From: Pseudomaricurvus sp. HS19
Lineage (GTDB): Bacteria; Pseudomonadota; Gammaproteobacteria; Pseudomonadales; Cellvibrionaceae
Assembly: GCF_009857815.1 (NCBI RefSeq)
Contig: NZ_WVVW01000016.1
Coordinates: forward strand, 32,843-96,842
DNA: 64,000 nt
Reading direction: 5' to 3'
Below the pieces are notes generated by a model. That model worked only from the letters and a program-made list of their open reading frames with translations. It was not told the DNA's origin and searched no databases. Positions within the stretch are counted from its first letter, which is position 1. Every line of letters starts with the position of its first letter. The position numbers and the translations under genes were made by a program. Of this stretch, positions 1 to 9,019 are shown one piece after another.

Positions 1-1
1 G

Positions 2-160
2 CGGGCCGACGATGTACTGATTGCCGACTCGCGGGTGAAGAACTTTGATTTTCCGCCCTATGAGCAGATTGCCCGGCGCGAGGGCTGCACCATGCCGGAC
101 CTGGACGAGTCTGCGGAGTTTCGCGATGTGCGGTTGTATCGGGGGCAGGCGGTGCGTTGA
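2..160 (+). CDS. C-terminal fragment, possible SAM-dependent methyltransferase
   Basis: Only the last 52 codons are in the window, read in the frame that ends at the TGA at 158-160; the 5' part lies outside. The visible peptide contains VLIADSRVKNF near its start and ends RDVRLYRGQAVR. This tail pattern (VLI-D, a spacer, then an acidic stretch and a hydrophobic/Arg end) resembles the C-terminus of small class I methyltransferases of the nicotinamide N-methyltransferase/ETF-beta lysine methyltransferase type. That is recollection of the family style, not an alignment. The SAM-binding part is not visible, so substrate and start cannot be judged. It is convergent with nth. Confidence 0.4.
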   Translation, partial: RADDVLIADSRVKNFDFPPYEQIARREGCTMPDLDESAEFRDVRLYRGQAVR

Positions 161-285
161 AGTCGCTTTCACGCCCTTGTAACCGCAGGGCGTTCTGTGT
201 GCGAGGTCATTAACTCTCCCGGCTTATCTGGCAGCGCTCCGGCTCCCTGGTCGAACGGGAGTTGAGTCCGCACCACAAACATTCC

Positions 286-353
286 GTCACTCCCGCGCAG
301 GCGGGAGTCCATATTCCGCAGATCGCATGGATTCCTGCCTGCGCGGGAATGAC
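286..353. repeat. REP/MITE-like inverted repeat
   Basis: Two 26-bp arms (286-311 and 328-353) are inverted copies with three mismatches and enclose 16 bp. The arms begin GTCAYTCCCGCGCAGGC, the familiar core of extragenic palindromes found in many proteobacteria. The element sits in the gap between two convergent genes, where such repeats usually reside. No transposase is nearby. Confidence 0.6.
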
Positions 354-421
354 GTGGATTTGTGTACCTTACCGGAAGGAACGCCTCGGGGATTGCCGCC
401 TGTGCAGGAGTTGACCGTATT

Positions 422-1093
422 CTAGGGCTTGTGCACTTTCTTGGGATGCTTGCGCGCCGGGTAACAGCGCCGGCACAGTTCGCACACCGTGCCATCGCAA
501 CCGCGGGCAGTACAGTATTCCCGCCCGTAGAAGATGATCTGCAGATGCAGCTTGTTCCAGTCCTCTTGCGGGAACAGTCGCTTCAGGTCCTTCTCGGTCT
601 GCTGCACATTCTTGCCGTTGGTCAGGCCCCAGCGCTGGGCCAGGCGGTGGATATGGGTGTCCACCGGGAATGCAGGCACACCAAAGGCCTGCGCCATCAC
701 CACGCCGGCAGTCTTGTGGCCTACCCCGGGCAGCTGCTCCAGCGCTTCCATATCTGCCGGCACTTCGCCGTTGTATTTTTCCACCAGGATCTGTGACAGG
801 CCGGCAATGGCTTTGGCTTTCTGTGGTGACAGGCCGCAGGGGCGAATCACCGCCTGAATCTCCTCCACCGAACGGTGCATCATGTCGAAGGGGTTGTCGG
901 CCAGCTGCCAGAGTGCGGGAGTGACCTGGTTGACCCGTTCATCGGTGCACTGTGCCGACAGCAGTACCGCCACCAGCAGGGTGTAGGGATCCTTGTGATC
1001 CAGCGGTACCGGTGGCTCCGGGTAGAGTTCCTTGAGGCGTTCATGGATTACACGCACCCGCTCGTTTTTGGGCAGGTTTTTCACTTCAGTCAC
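422..1093 (-). CDS. nth: Endonuclease III, base-excision DNA glycosylase/AP lyase
   Basis: Removes oxidised pyrimidines from DNA and nicks the abasic site. The 223-residue product carries the helix-hairpin-helix LPGVGHKTAG with catalytic Lys127 and the motif FPVDTHIHR with catalytic Asp145. The C-terminal cysteines are Cys194, 199, 204, 207 and 210, a spacing that does not fit the Escherichia coli C-X6-C-X2-C-X5-C iron-sulfur loop. I chose the GTG at 1093, about 11 nt after a GGGG stretch; this start overlaps the 3' end of dapC by no coding bases (dapC stops at 1113). An upstream extension to 1159 would run into dapC. It is the last gene of the map-glnD-dapC-nth minus-strand run. Confidence 0.9.
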   Translation of the reverse strand: MTEVKNLPKNERVRVIHERLKELYPEPPVPLDHKDPYTLLVAVLLSAQCTDERVNQVTPALWQLADNPFDMMHRSVEEIQAVIRPCGLSPQKAKAIAGLSQILVEKYNGEVPADMEALEQLPGVGHKTAGVVMAQAFGVPAFPVDTHIHRLAQRWGLTNGKNVQQTEKDLKRLFPQEDWNKLHLQIIFYGREYCTARGCDGTVCELCRRCYPARKHPKKVHKP

Positions 1094-1112
1094 GGTTGAC
1101 ACTACCCCATGC

Positions 1113-2309
1113 TCAGCCGCGGCTGAGGAAATCCTTAATCCGCTCTGCGGCTTCCACACACTCTTCCAGGGTGGCTACCAGTGCCATGCGTACATGGTGC
1201 TCGCCCGGGTTAATGCCGTCCGCGTCGCGGGCGATAAAGCGGCCCGGCAGTACGGTGATGTGCTGTTCGGCGAACAGGCGCTGGGCGAAGTCGGTGTCAC
1301 TCATGTCGGTCTTGGGCCAGAGATAGAAACTGGCATCGGGCTTGGTCACATCCAGTTGACCCTGCAGGATGGAGAGCACCGCATCGAACTTGGCGCGGTA
1401 GGCGTCACGGTTGGCCAATACGTGCCCTTCGTCCTGCCAGGCGGCAATGGAGGCCAGCTGGTTGGGGATCGCCATGGCGCAGCCGTGGTAGGTGCGGTAG
1501 AGCAGGAAGCGGCTCATGATCTCCGCATCGCCGGCCACAAAGCCGGAGCGCAGGCCCGGCAGGTTTGAGCGTTTGGAGAGGGAGTGGAATACCACACAGC
1601 GATGGAAGTCGTGACGGCCCAGCTCGGCACAGGCCTGCAGCAGTCCCACCGGCGGGTTGGCCTCATCGAAATAGAGCTCCGAGTAGCACTCGTCACTGGC
1701 GATTACAAAGTCGTGCTCGTCCGCCAGGGCAATCAGCTTTTTCAGTGTATCGGTATCGATCACGGCGCCGGTGGGGTTGCCGGGAGAGCAGAGGAACAAC
1801 AGCTGGCAGCGCTGCCACACATCGGCGGGTACGGCATCAAAGTCCGGCAGGTAGCGGTTCTCCTGCAGGCAGTTGAGGAAGTACGGCTCGGCTCCGGCGA
1901 GAAAGGCTGCGCCTTCGTAAATCTGGTAGAAGGGGTTGGGGCTCACTACCAGCGGATTCGACGTGCGATCCACCACTGCCTGGGTAAAGGCAAACAGGGC
2001 TTCGCGGGTGCCATTTACCGGCAGCACATGGCGCTCGGCATCCACACTGCCGGCCTGCAGGCTGAAACGTTGCTCCAGCCACTGGCTGATGGCCTGGCGC
2101 AACTCCGGCAAGCCTTTGGAGTTGGGATAGTTGGCCAGCCGTGGCAGGTTAGCGGCCAGGCTGTCGAGCACAAACTGCGGCGGCAGGTGTTTGGGTTCGC
2201 CGATGGAGAGGGCGATGTGCGCCAGGTTGGCCGGTGGGGTGACGCCGGCCTTGAGGGCATTGAGCTTCTCAAACGGATAGGGTTGCAGGCGCTGCAGGTC
2301 TGGGTTCAT
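1113..2309 (-). CDS. dapC: Succinyldiaminopimelate transaminase (class I/II aminotransferase)
   Basis: Predicted PLP enzyme of the succinylase branch of lysine/diaminopimelate synthesis, cytosolic. The 398-residue product is a complete fold-type I aminotransferase: SPGNPTG near residues 175-181, the SDECY strand near 205-209, and HSLSKRSN with the PLP-binding lysine at residue 246. The N-terminus MNPDLQRLQPYPFEKL is typical of the DapC family found beside glnD in pseudomonads. The neighbour supports DapC over a generic aspartate aminotransferase, but substrate is inferred. It is separated from glnD by 80 bp containing a 20-bp tandem repeat. Confidence 0.82.
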   Translation of the reverse strand: MNPDLQRLQPYPFEKLNALKAGVTPPANLAHIALSIGEPKHLPPQFVLDSLAANLPRLANYPNSKGLPELRQAISQWLEQRFSLQAGSVDAERHVLPVNGTREALFAFTQAVVDRTSNPLVVSPNPFYQIYEGAAFLAGAEPYFLNCLQENRYLPDFDAVPADVWQRCQLLFLCSPGNPTGAVIDTDTLKKLIALADEHDFVIASDECYSELYFDEANPPVGLLQACAELGRHDFHRCVVFHSLSKRSNLPGLRSGFVAGDAEIMSRFLLYRTYHGCAMAIPNQLASIAAWQDEGHVLANRDAYRAKFDAVLSILQGQLDVTKPDASFYLWPKTDMSDTDFAQRLFAEQHITVLPGRFIARDADGINPGEHHVRMALVATLEECVEAAERIKDFLSRG

Positions 2310-2315
2310 GTTGCT

Positions 2316-2375
2316 CTCGTTAATTTCTCTGTCGGCTCGTTAAATTCTGTGTCAGCTCGTCAATTCGTTGCCGGT
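2316..2375. repeat. Three imperfect 20-bp tandem repeats
   Basis: Units at 2316-2335, 2336-2355 and 2356-2375 each begin CTCGT and share an A/T-rich core (TTAATTTCT, TTAAATTCT, CAATTCGTT). They fill most of the gap between the glnD stop (2390) and the dapC start (2309) and so lie in the presumed glnD-dapC mRNA. They are not palindromic and have no obvious protein-binding consensus. Confidence 0.7.
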
Positions 2376-2389
2376 TCAGGTCGCAGGTG

Positions 2390-5083
2390 TCAGCCCTGCT
2401 GACTGTGTTCAACCTGCTGGTCCAGCTGGGTACAGATGGCATCCTGCAGCTGGCGGCAGATATTCGGGTCACTCAGCGGTTCGCCGTTAGTGTCGGTAAT
2501 AAAGAAAATATCTTCCACCCGCTCTCCCAGGGTAGTGATCTTGGCATTGCTGATCTGGATGCCGAACTCCAGGAAGATACGTGCAACCAGTGCCAGCAGG
2601 CCCGGACGGTCAGGTGTGATCACCTCCAGGATGGTGGTGTTGGTTTTGATATCGTTGCTGATGCTGGTGCGGGTTTTGATGGGGAAGCTCTTCAGCTGTC
2701 GCGGTGTGCGACGGGAGATGATATCGCCCACGTTGTCCACCTGCTCCAGTGCTTTCTCCAGGGTGGTGTGGATCTTCTGGTGCAGGGCCGGGTTGTCGCC
2801 GATGGGCTGCTTGTTGGTGTCCAGCACATAGAAGGTATCAATGGTGTAGCCACCGCGCTCGGTGTTGTAGATGCGCGCATCCTGAATGGAGAGGTTCAGG
2901 TAGTCGATGGCGGTTGCCACCGCGGCGAAAACGTTGCTGCGGTCGCGGGTGCGGACAAAAATCTCTGTGGCGCCCTCATGCTTGAGGCTGGTGGTTTCGC
3001 GTACCAGGATCAGGTCGCTGGTGCTGTTGTGGCGGATGATGGCGCCACTCTGCCAGGCGATTTCCGCCGCGCTTTCCCGCAGGAAATAGTCGTCTTCGAG
3101 GTAGCTCCACAGCGCCTGGATCGAGTCGCGGGAGTAACCCTGGCCGGTCAATATGGCCATGGCGCTCTCCTGGGTATCGTTGATCAGGTCCTGGCGGTCG
3201 ATAGGATTTTCCAGCCCGCGGCGCAGGGCGCGCAGGGTTTCGTTGTAGAGCTGGCGCATGAGGCTGGCACGCCAGGTGGTCCACAGCGTCGGGTTGGTGG
3301 CGTTGATGTCGGCCACAGTTAGGGCAAACAGGTAGTCCAGGTGCAGGCGGTCACCCACCTCCGCGGCAAACTTGTGAATCACATCGGGATCGGAGATGTC
3401 CTGCTTCTGGGAAACCGCGGACATGATCAGGTGCTTCTCCACCAGCCAGGCGACCAGGCGACACTCCCAGGTACTGAGTCCGTGCCGCTGGCAGAAGTCG
3501 AAGGCATCCGTGGCCCCAAGGGTGGAGTGATCGCCACCGCGACCCTTGGCGATGTCGTGGTAGAGGCCGGCCATGTACAGCAGCTCCGGCTTGGGCAGCT
3601 GGCGCATGCACTGCCAGGCCACCGGGAACTGGTCCTTGGCCTCCGGCTCGCGCAGCAGGCGCATATTCCTGATCACCGACAGGGTGTGGGCATCCACGGT
3701 ATAGATGTGGAACAGGTCGTGCTGCATCTGGCCGATAATCTCACCGAACTCCGGCAGGTAGCGGCCCAGGATGTTGTAGCGCTTCATACGCTCCAGCTGG
3801 GTCACCAGGGAGTATTTGCAGCGCAGCAGATCCACAAACAGCTGGGTGTTGCGGGGATCGGTGCGGAAGTTATCGTCGATCAGGTCGCGGTGTTCGCGCA
3901 GCAGGCGGATGGTTTCGGGGCGCACGCCGATGATGCTGTCGTCGTTGCCCATAAGCACAAAGATCTCCAGCAGTGCCGAGGGATCTTCCACAAACACGTT
4001 ATCGTGCGTGACTTCGATGTAGTGATCGCGCAGCTGGAAACGCTCGTTGATAGCGACGATATCTGCGCTGCTGTTGTGGTGCAGCAAGGCCAGGTCCAGG
4101 TAGCTGAGCAGCACATCGTTGAGCTCGCCCAGCGACAGCACGGTGCGGTAGTAGCGGTGCATAAATTGCTCCACTGCCAGCCCCTTGTCGCTGTCCCGGT
4201 AACCGAACTCCTTGGCCAGCTGGCGCTGGTAGTCAAACAGCAGTCGTTCCTCCGGGCGTCCCGCCAGCCGGTGCAGTCCATAGCGCACCTTCCACAGGAA
4301 CTCTTCGCCGCCGCGCAGCAGTGCGAACTCCTCTTCGCTGAAAAACTCCTGGCCGACCAGCTGCTTGAGGGTGCGTACCCCGTAGTAGCGTTTGGCCACC
4401 CAGGCGATGGTCTGGATGTCCCGCAGGCCACCGGGGGCGTTTTTGACGTTGGGCTCGAGGTTGTACTCGGTGTTGTTGTACTTGCGGTGGCGCGCCTGCT
4501 GCTCTGCCAGCTTGGCTTTGAAGAACTGATCCGCCGGCCACATGTGCTCGGGCTGGGTCAGTCGTTGCAGTTCGCTGCCGATGACACTGCTGCCGACAAT
4601 GGTGCGGCACTCCATCAGGTTGGTAGCCACGGTGATATCTTCGCGGGCGATCTGTACGCATTGGTCGATGGTGCGCACACTGTGGCCAATATCGAGACCG
4701 ATGTCCCACAGCAGCAACAGTAGCTGCTGGGCGGCTTCCAGGTCCTGGGGGTTTTCCTCCCTCATCAGCAGCAGCAGGTCAATGTCGGAGCGGGGATGCA
4801 GCTCGCCGCGGCCATAGCCGCCAACCGCAATCAGTGCCACCTGGTCGCTCCAGCTGAACTGGTGCCAGGCATAGTGCAGCATACAGTCGATAAACAGCGC
4901 GCGGTCGTAGATCAGGTGGGCGATGTCTTCGCCTTCGTCAAAGCGGCCATCCAGGTGTCCGTTGGCGGCACTGATGGCGTCCTTGAAGACCGGGATGGTG
5001 CGGTTGCCTGCGCCTTCCAGCGCCAGTCGGAAACGCTCCTGATTAAAGAAGAACAGGGGCCTTTCAAAGTAGGGGATTTTCAT
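2390..5083 (-). CDS. glnD: Bifunctional PII uridylyltransferase/uridylyl-removing enzyme
   Basis: Senses glutamine and uridylylates or deuridylylates PII proteins, setting nitrogen assimilation. The 897-residue product has the usual four parts. A nucleotidyltransferase domain shows GGYGRGELHPRSDIDLLL at about 88-105, with the metal Asp pair at 100 and 102. A helical linker follows. The HD domain has LYHDIAKGRGGDHS at about 505-520. Two C-terminal ACT domains begin near DRSNVFAAV (about 715) and DRPGLLALV (about 828). All key residues are present, so both activities are expected. It is located 94 bp downstream of map, as in pseudomonads, and is probably co-transcribed with it. Confidence 0.96.
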   Translation of the reverse strand: MKIPYFERPLFFFNQERFRLALEGAGNRTIPVFKDAISAANGHLDGRFDEGEDIAHLIYDRALFIDCMLHYAWHQFSWSDQVALIAVGGYGRGELHPRSDIDLLLLMREENPQDLEAAQQLLLLLWDIGLDIGHSVRTIDQCVQIAREDITVATNLMECRTIVGSSVIGSELQRLTQPEHMWPADQFFKAKLAEQQARHRKYNNTEYNLEPNVKNAPGGLRDIQTIAWVAKRYYGVRTLKQLVGQEFFSEEEFALLRGGEEFLWKVRYGLHRLAGRPEERLLFDYQRQLAKEFGYRDSDKGLAVEQFMHRYYRTVLSLGELNDVLLSYLDLALLHHNSSADIVAINERFQLRDHYIEVTHDNVFVEDPSALLEIFVLMGNDDSIIGVRPETIRLLREHRDLIDDNFRTDPRNTQLFVDLLRCKYSLVTQLERMKRYNILGRYLPEFGEIIGQMQHDLFHIYTVDAHTLSVIRNMRLLREPEAKDQFPVAWQCMRQLPKPELLYMAGLYHDIAKGRGGDHSTLGATDAFDFCQRHGLSTWECRLVAWLVEKHLIMSAVSQKQDISDPDVIHKFAAEVGDRLHLDYLFALTVADINATNPTLWTTWRASLMRQLYNETLRALRRGLENPIDRQDLINDTQESAMAILTGQGYSRDSIQALWSYLEDDYFLRESAAEIAWQSGAIIRHNSTSDLILVRETTSLKHEGATEIFVRTRDRSNVFAAVATAIDYLNLSIQDARIYNTERGGYTIDTFYVLDTNKQPIGDNPALHQKIHTTLEKALEQVDNVGDIISRRTPRQLKSFPIKTRTSISNDIKTNTTILEVITPDRPGLLALVARIFLEFGIQISNAKITTLGERVEDIFFITDTNGEPLSDPNICRQLQDAICTQLDQQVEHSQQG

Positions 5084-5177
5084 GCTGCCTTGCTCTTAAC
5101 AACCGCGGGTCTTGCGCTTTTGCCTGAAAGATCAGGCTGCATGCGGCAGCGGGGTCGCTGCCGCGCCGGGTAAATGG

Positions 5178-5948
5178 TCAGAATGTCTCGTCCGGGCGTC
5201 GGGTCAGCACTTCCACGCCGTCGGCGGTGACGACGAGAGTGTGTTCCCACTGGGCGGAGAGGCGCTTGTCGCGGGTTTCTACCGTCCAGCCATCCTTGAG
5301 GAGTTTGGTGCCAGCCTTGCCGGCATTGATCATGGGCTCGATGGTGAAGGTCATACCTTCTTTCAGCTCCATGCCCGTATTGGGTTTGCCGTAGTGCAGC
5401 ACCTGGGGTTCTTCGTGGAAGACGTCGCCAATACCGTGGCCACAGTACTCACGCACCACGGAGTAGTAGTTGCTTTCGGCGTGCTGCTGGATGACATGGC
5501 CGATATCGCCGAGGCGACAACCGGGCTTGACCATCTCAATGCCTTTATAGAGGCATTCCTGGGTCACCTGGATCAGCCGCTCGGCGTGGGGGGCGACCTT
5601 GCCTACACAGAACATCTTGCTGGTGTCGCCGTACCAGCCATCGGCAATTACGGTGATGTCGAGATTGACGATGTCGCCGCTCTTGAGAATTTTCTTCTCC
5701 GAGGGGATGCCGTGGCACACCACCTGGTTGACCGAGGTACAGATGGATTTGGGGAAGCCCTTGTAGTTGAGAGGGGCGGGCACCACCTTCTGCACATTGA
5801 CCATGTAGTCGTGGCAGATGCGATCCAGCTCGCCGGTGCTGATGCCCGGTTCCACGTAGGGGGCGATCATCTCCAGCACATCGGCGGCCAGGCGGCCGGC
5901 AACACGCATCTTCTCGATTTGCTCTGGTGTTTTGATACTGACTTTCAT
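5178..5948 (-). CDS. map: Type I methionine aminopeptidase
   Basis: Removes the initiator methionine from nascent proteins; cytosolic, metal dependent. The 256-residue product has the five metal ligands at Asp97, Asp108, His171, Glu204 and Glu235, the same numbering as the E. coli enzyme. The start at 5948 gives MKVSIKTPEQ, the usual N-terminus; the open frame extends 25 codons further upstream but that part is Pro/Ala-rich and unlike the family. It is divergent from rpsB across a 364-bp gap and heads the minus-strand group map-glnD-dapC-nth. Confidence 0.96.
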   Translation of the reverse strand: MKVSIKTPEQIEKMRVAGRLAADVLEMIAPYVEPGISTGELDRICHDYMVNVQKVVPAPLNYKGFPKSICTSVNQVVCHGIPSEKKILKSGDIVNLDITVIADGWYGDTSKMFCVGKVAPHAERLIQVTQECLYKGIEMVKPGCRLGDIGHVIQQHAESNYYSVVREYCGHGIGDVFHEEPQVLHYGKPNTGMELKEGMTFTIEPMINAGKAGTKLLKDGWTVETRDKRLSAQWEHTLVVTADGVEVLTRRPDETF

Positions 5949-6131
5949 AGGAATCCGGTGTTCGGCCGTTGGCAGGACGGCGGGGTCGACACTTGCGGCA
6001 GGCCCGCGCTGCGCAAAACGCAAATCGGGGCCGGCGCAAAAAGGGGGTATTGTAAACCATGCCCGCGGTCAGCCATAGGGTGGTAGTAGGCGCCAGATAC
6101 CGGCTTTTTGCTTTTCTCGGTTGGCTGGTTG

Positions 6132-6148
6132 TGGTATAAAGCGCGCCC
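6132..6148 (+). promoter_or_regulatory. Extended -10 promoter of rpsB
   Basis: TGG-TATAAA (6132-6140) is an extended -10 hexamer, followed at once by the G/C-only stretch GCGCGC. A G/C-rich discriminator is typical of promoters repressed in the stringent response, as expected for ribosomal protein genes. The -35 region is weak: no good TTGACA match lies 16-18 bp upstream. Transcription would begin near 6147, giving a leader of about 165 nt. Confidence 0.6.
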
Positions 6149-6312
6149 GGAATCGAGTGTGGCAGGGTTTTGTCCCCGCCAGCGGGTTCCGGGAAACACA
6201 CTTAATGAACGTCACACATATACCGGCACATCGTGTCTGGGTGCCTCCGGCGGCAAGCCGCAGGGGGTTGACCGGTGGGGTATATGGAGGCCTAACCCAA
6301 GGAAATCTGATT
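6147..6312 (+). promoter_or_regulatory. rpsB mRNA leader, candidate S2 autoregulatory structure
   Basis: About 165 nt lie between the predicted transcription start and rpsB. The leader holds a GC hairpin (GCGG-CAAG-CCGC, around 6252-6265) inside a GGGTGCC...GGTGGGG context. In gammaproteobacteria the rpsB leader (the t44/S2 leader family) binds S2 and represses translation. Position and length fit that, but I could not fold it or match it to the covariance model. Confidence 0.4.
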
Positions 6313-7062
6313 ATGCCAAATGTAAGCATGCGCGATATGCTGCAGGCTGGTGTGCACTTCGGTCACCAGACCCGCTACTGGAACCCCAAGATGGGCAAAT
6401 TCATCTTCGGCGCCCGCAACAAGATTCATATCATCAACCTGGAGCACACTGTTCCTGCCTTCAACGAAGCTCTGCAGGTTATCCAGCAGATGGCTTCCCA
6501 GAAGAAGAAGATCATGTTCGTAGGTACCAAGCGTGCCGCCGCCAAGATCATCAAGGAGCAAGCCGAGCGCGCTGGCCAGCCATACGTAAGCCACCGCTGG
6601 TTGGGTGGTATGCTGACCAACTACAAAACCATCCGTGCTTCCATCCGTCGCTACCGTGAGCTGGAAACCCAGCAGTCCGACGGTACTTTCGAGAAGCTGA
6701 CCAAGAAAGAAGCCCTGATGCGCTCCCGCACCAAAGACAAGCTGGAGAACTCCATCGGTGGTATTAAAGACATGGGCGGCCTGCCGGATGCCATGTTCGT
6801 GATCGACGTTGAGCACGAGCGCATCGCCATCCAGGAAGCCAACAAGCTGGGTATCCCTGTAATCGGTATCGTTGATACCAACAGTGATCCTGCTGGCGTT
6901 GACTACGTCATTCCAGGTAACGACGACGCCATCCGCGCCGTTAAGCTGTACGTGACTGCGGTTGCCGATGCCTGTCTGGAAGGCGCTGCCAATGCACAGA
7001 CTGCTGCCCCTAAAGCTGACGAGTTCGTTGAAGTTAACGAAGACGACGCTGCCGCTCAGTAA
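6313..7062 (+). CDS. rpsB: 30S ribosomal protein S2
   Basis: Structural protein of the small ribosomal subunit, needed to recruit S1. The 249-residue product begins [20 protein letters not shown] and contains the family signatures [13 protein letters not shown] and [13 protein letters not shown]. The ATG at 6313 is preceded by AAGGA at 6299-6303. The open frame reaches back to 6121, but that upstream portion is leader RNA. The C-terminus is Ala/Asp/Glu rich. It is the first gene of the rpsB-tsf pair and is followed by a strong hairpin that should attenuate read-through. Confidence 0.98.
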   Translation: MPNVSMRDMLQAGVHFGHQTRYWNPKMGKFIFGARNKIHIINLEHTVPAFNEALQVIQQMASQKKKIMFVGTKRAAAKIIKEQAERAGQPYVSHRWLGGMLTNYKTIRASIRRYRELETQQSDGTFEKLTKKEALMRSRTKDKLENSIGGIKDMGGLPDAMFVIDVEHERIAIQEANKLGIPVIGIVDTNSDPAGVDYVIPGNDDAIRAVKLYVTAVADACLEGAANAQTAAPKADEFVEVNEDDAAAQ

Positions 7063-7119
7063 GCGCGGCCCGGGCTTACCGGCCCTCCGTTGTGCACCAG
7101 TGGCACGGGAGGGCTGACG

Positions 7120-7143
7120 AAAAGGGGCTTCAGGCCCCTTTTT
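7120..7143 (+). terminator. Intrinsic terminator/attenuator between rpsB and tsf
   Basis: The stem AAAAGGGGC/GCCCCTTTTT with a short TTCAG loop ends in a T run. A second hairpin (7082-7115, GCCCTCC/GGAGGGC) lies just before it. It probably reduces tsf expression relative to rpsB, as in other gammaproteobacteria. Confidence 0.8.
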
Positions 7144-7186
7144 CCGACCTAAATTTCGACTGCAAGAATTCTGAGAGGATAATGTC

Positions 7187-8056
7187 ATGGCAGCTATTTC
7201 TGCTTCCCTGGTAAAAGAACTGCGCGAGCGTACCGGTCTCGGCATGATGGAGTGTAAAAAAGCCCTGGCTGAGGCCGATGGCAGCATCGATCTGGCGATC
7301 GAGAACCTGCGCAAGGCGTCCGGCCTGAAGGCTGAGAAGAAAGCCGGTCGTACTGCTGCTGAAGGTGTGGTTGCGGTCAAAGTGGCTGACGACAACAGCT
7401 ACGCGGTAGTGGTTGAAGTGAACTCCGAAACCGACTTCGCTGCCCGCGACGCCGGCTTCCTGGCGTTTGCCGACAAAGTGGTTGCTGCCGCCTTTGCCGC
7501 CAAAAACGAAGACGTTGCCGCCCTGATGGCTGCCGGCCTGGAAGATGATCGTCAGGCTCTGGTACAGAAAATCGGTGAAAACATCGGCGTGCGCCGCGTT
7601 TCCGTGGTTGAAGGTGGTGTGATCGGTGCTTACGTTCACTCCAACAGCCGTATCGCTGTTCTGGCCAAGCTGGAAGGTGGCTCCGAGGAAGTGGCCAAGG
7701 ACGTTGCCATGCACGTTGCTGCCGTTAACCCTCGCGTTGTAAATCCTGCAGATATGCCGGAAGAGGAAGTGGCCAAAGAGAAAGACATCATCAAGGCCCA
7801 GCCTGATATGGAAGGCAAGCCCGAGAACATCGTTGAGAAGATGATGGTTGGCCGTATCAACAAGTTCCTGAAGGAAAACAGCCTCACCGAGCAGGCTTTC
7901 GTTAAGGATCCTGAAGTGACTGTTGGTCAGCTGGTCAAGAAAGCCGGTGCTACCATTGCCTCTTTCGTACGTATGGAAGTGGGTGAGGGTATCGAGAAAG
8001 AAGAGGCTGACTTCGCTGCTGAAGTTGCTGCCCAGGTTGAAGCATCGCGTAAGTAA
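7187..8056 (+). CDS. tsf: Translation elongation factor Ts
   Basis: Guanine-nucleotide exchange factor that recycles EF-Tu-GDP. The 289-residue product has the N-terminal UBA-like domain with [16 protein letters not shown] and the EF-Tu-contacting motif SETDFAARD at about residues 80-88. The start is set by GAGAGGA 8 nt upstream of the ATG. It has typical length for the family and is flanked by terminators on both sides. Confidence 0.98.
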   Translation: MAAISASLVKELRERTGLGMMECKKALAEADGSIDLAIENLRKASGLKAEKKAGRTAAEGVVAVKVADDNSYAVVVEVNSETDFAARDAGFLAFADKVVAAAFAAKNEDVAALMAAGLEDDRQALVQKIGENIGVRRVSVVEGGVIGAYVHSNSRIAVLAKLEGGSEEVAKDVAMHVAAVNPRVVNPADMPEEEVAKEKDIIKAQPDMEGKPENIVEKMMVGRINKFLKENSLTEQAFVKDPEVTVGQLVKKAGATIASFVRMEVGEGIEKEEADFAAEVAAQVEASRK

Positions 8057-8118
8057 GCGCCTGTTCGACCTCAGCCCGGAGCCCCTGCAAAGGGGATGCC
8101 GGGCAGCTGATTTCTGAA

Positions 8119-8146
8119 AGGCGGGGGTCGCTACCCCCGCCTTTTT
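8119..8146 (+). terminator. Intrinsic terminator after tsf
   Basis: Perfect stem AGGCGGGGGT/ACCCCCGCCT with a CGCT-type loop followed by a T run at 8141-8146. It separates the rpsB-tsf unit from pyrH. Confidence 0.88.
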
Positions 8147-8194
8147 GCTGTTAAACTCTCGAAAATTTGTGGTTCGGACGGGAGACTGAATTCG

Positions 8195-8935
8195 ATGGCC
8201 GCGGCATCTGCTCGTGACAAGAAATACAAGCGCATACTCCTCAAACTGAGTGGTGAGGAGCTGATGGGCGCCGAGGGGTTCGGGATAGACCCCAGGGTGC
8301 TGGACAAGATGGCGCTGGAAATTGGGCAGCTGGTGGGTATCGGCGTACAGGTGGGATTGGTGATTGGCGGCGGTAACCTGTTCCGCGGCGCCGCCCTCAG
8401 CGCCGCCGGGCTGGACCGGGTAACCGGCGACCACATGGGCATGCTGGCCACGGTGATGAACGCCCTGGCCATGCGCGACGCCCTGGAGCGCAGCAACATC
8501 TCCAGCCGGGTGATGTCCTCCATCCCCATGAGCGGCATTGTGGATCACTACGACCGCCGCAAGGCCATCCGCTACCTGGAGCAGGGTGAAGTGGTCATCT
8601 TCGCCGCCGGTACCGGTAACCCCTTCTTTACCACCGACTCCGCCGCCTGCCTGCGCGGGATTGAGGTAGAGGCCGATATCGTCCTCAAGGCTACCAAGGT
8701 AGACGGTGTCTACAGCGCCGATCCCATGAAAGACCCCACCGCCACCCGTTACGAGCGTCTCACCTACGACGAGGTGCTGGACAAGAAACTGGGGGTCATG
8801 GACCTCACCGCCATCTGCCTGTGCCGCGAGCAGGATATGCCACTGCGGGTATTCCGGATGGATAAGGCCGGGGCCCTGCTGAACATTATCAAGGGTGAGG
8901 ATGAAGGCACCCTGATTGAAGAGGTTGTGCGCTGA
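8195..8935 (+). CDS. pyrH: UMP kinase
   Basis: Phosphorylates UMP to UDP in pyrimidine nucleotide synthesis; hexameric in bacteria. The 246-residue product shows [14 protein letters not shown] at the N-terminus, the glycine loop [10 protein letters not shown], the substrate region [13 protein letters not shown], and [12 protein letters not shown] for ATP binding. GGGAG lies 10 nt before the ATG. It is transcribed with frr, 84 bp downstream. Confidence 0.98.
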   Translation: MAAASARDKKYKRILLKLSGEELMGAEGFGIDPRVLDKMALEIGQLVGIGVQVGLVIGGGNLFRGAALSAAGLDRVTGDHMGMLATVMNALAMRDALERSNISSRVMSSIPMSGIVDHYDRRKAIRYLEQGEVVIFAAGTGNPFFTTDSAACLRGIEVEADIVLKATKVDGVYSADPMKDPTATRYERLTYDEVLDKKLGVMDLTAICLCREQDMPLRVFRMDKAGALLNIIKGEDEGTLIEEVVR

Positions 8936-9019
8936 TCGCGTCCGCCTTACTGCCTGTTACAGGTGGCAGCGGCCGAGCAGGCGCCGCTGCTGATCAGAAA
9001 AGTCAGAGGAAAGATCCCG

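Noticed and set aside
3341..4723. 460-codon plus-strand frame opposite glnD
   Set aside because: Shadow of glnD caused by GC-rich third positions; no start site or family motif.
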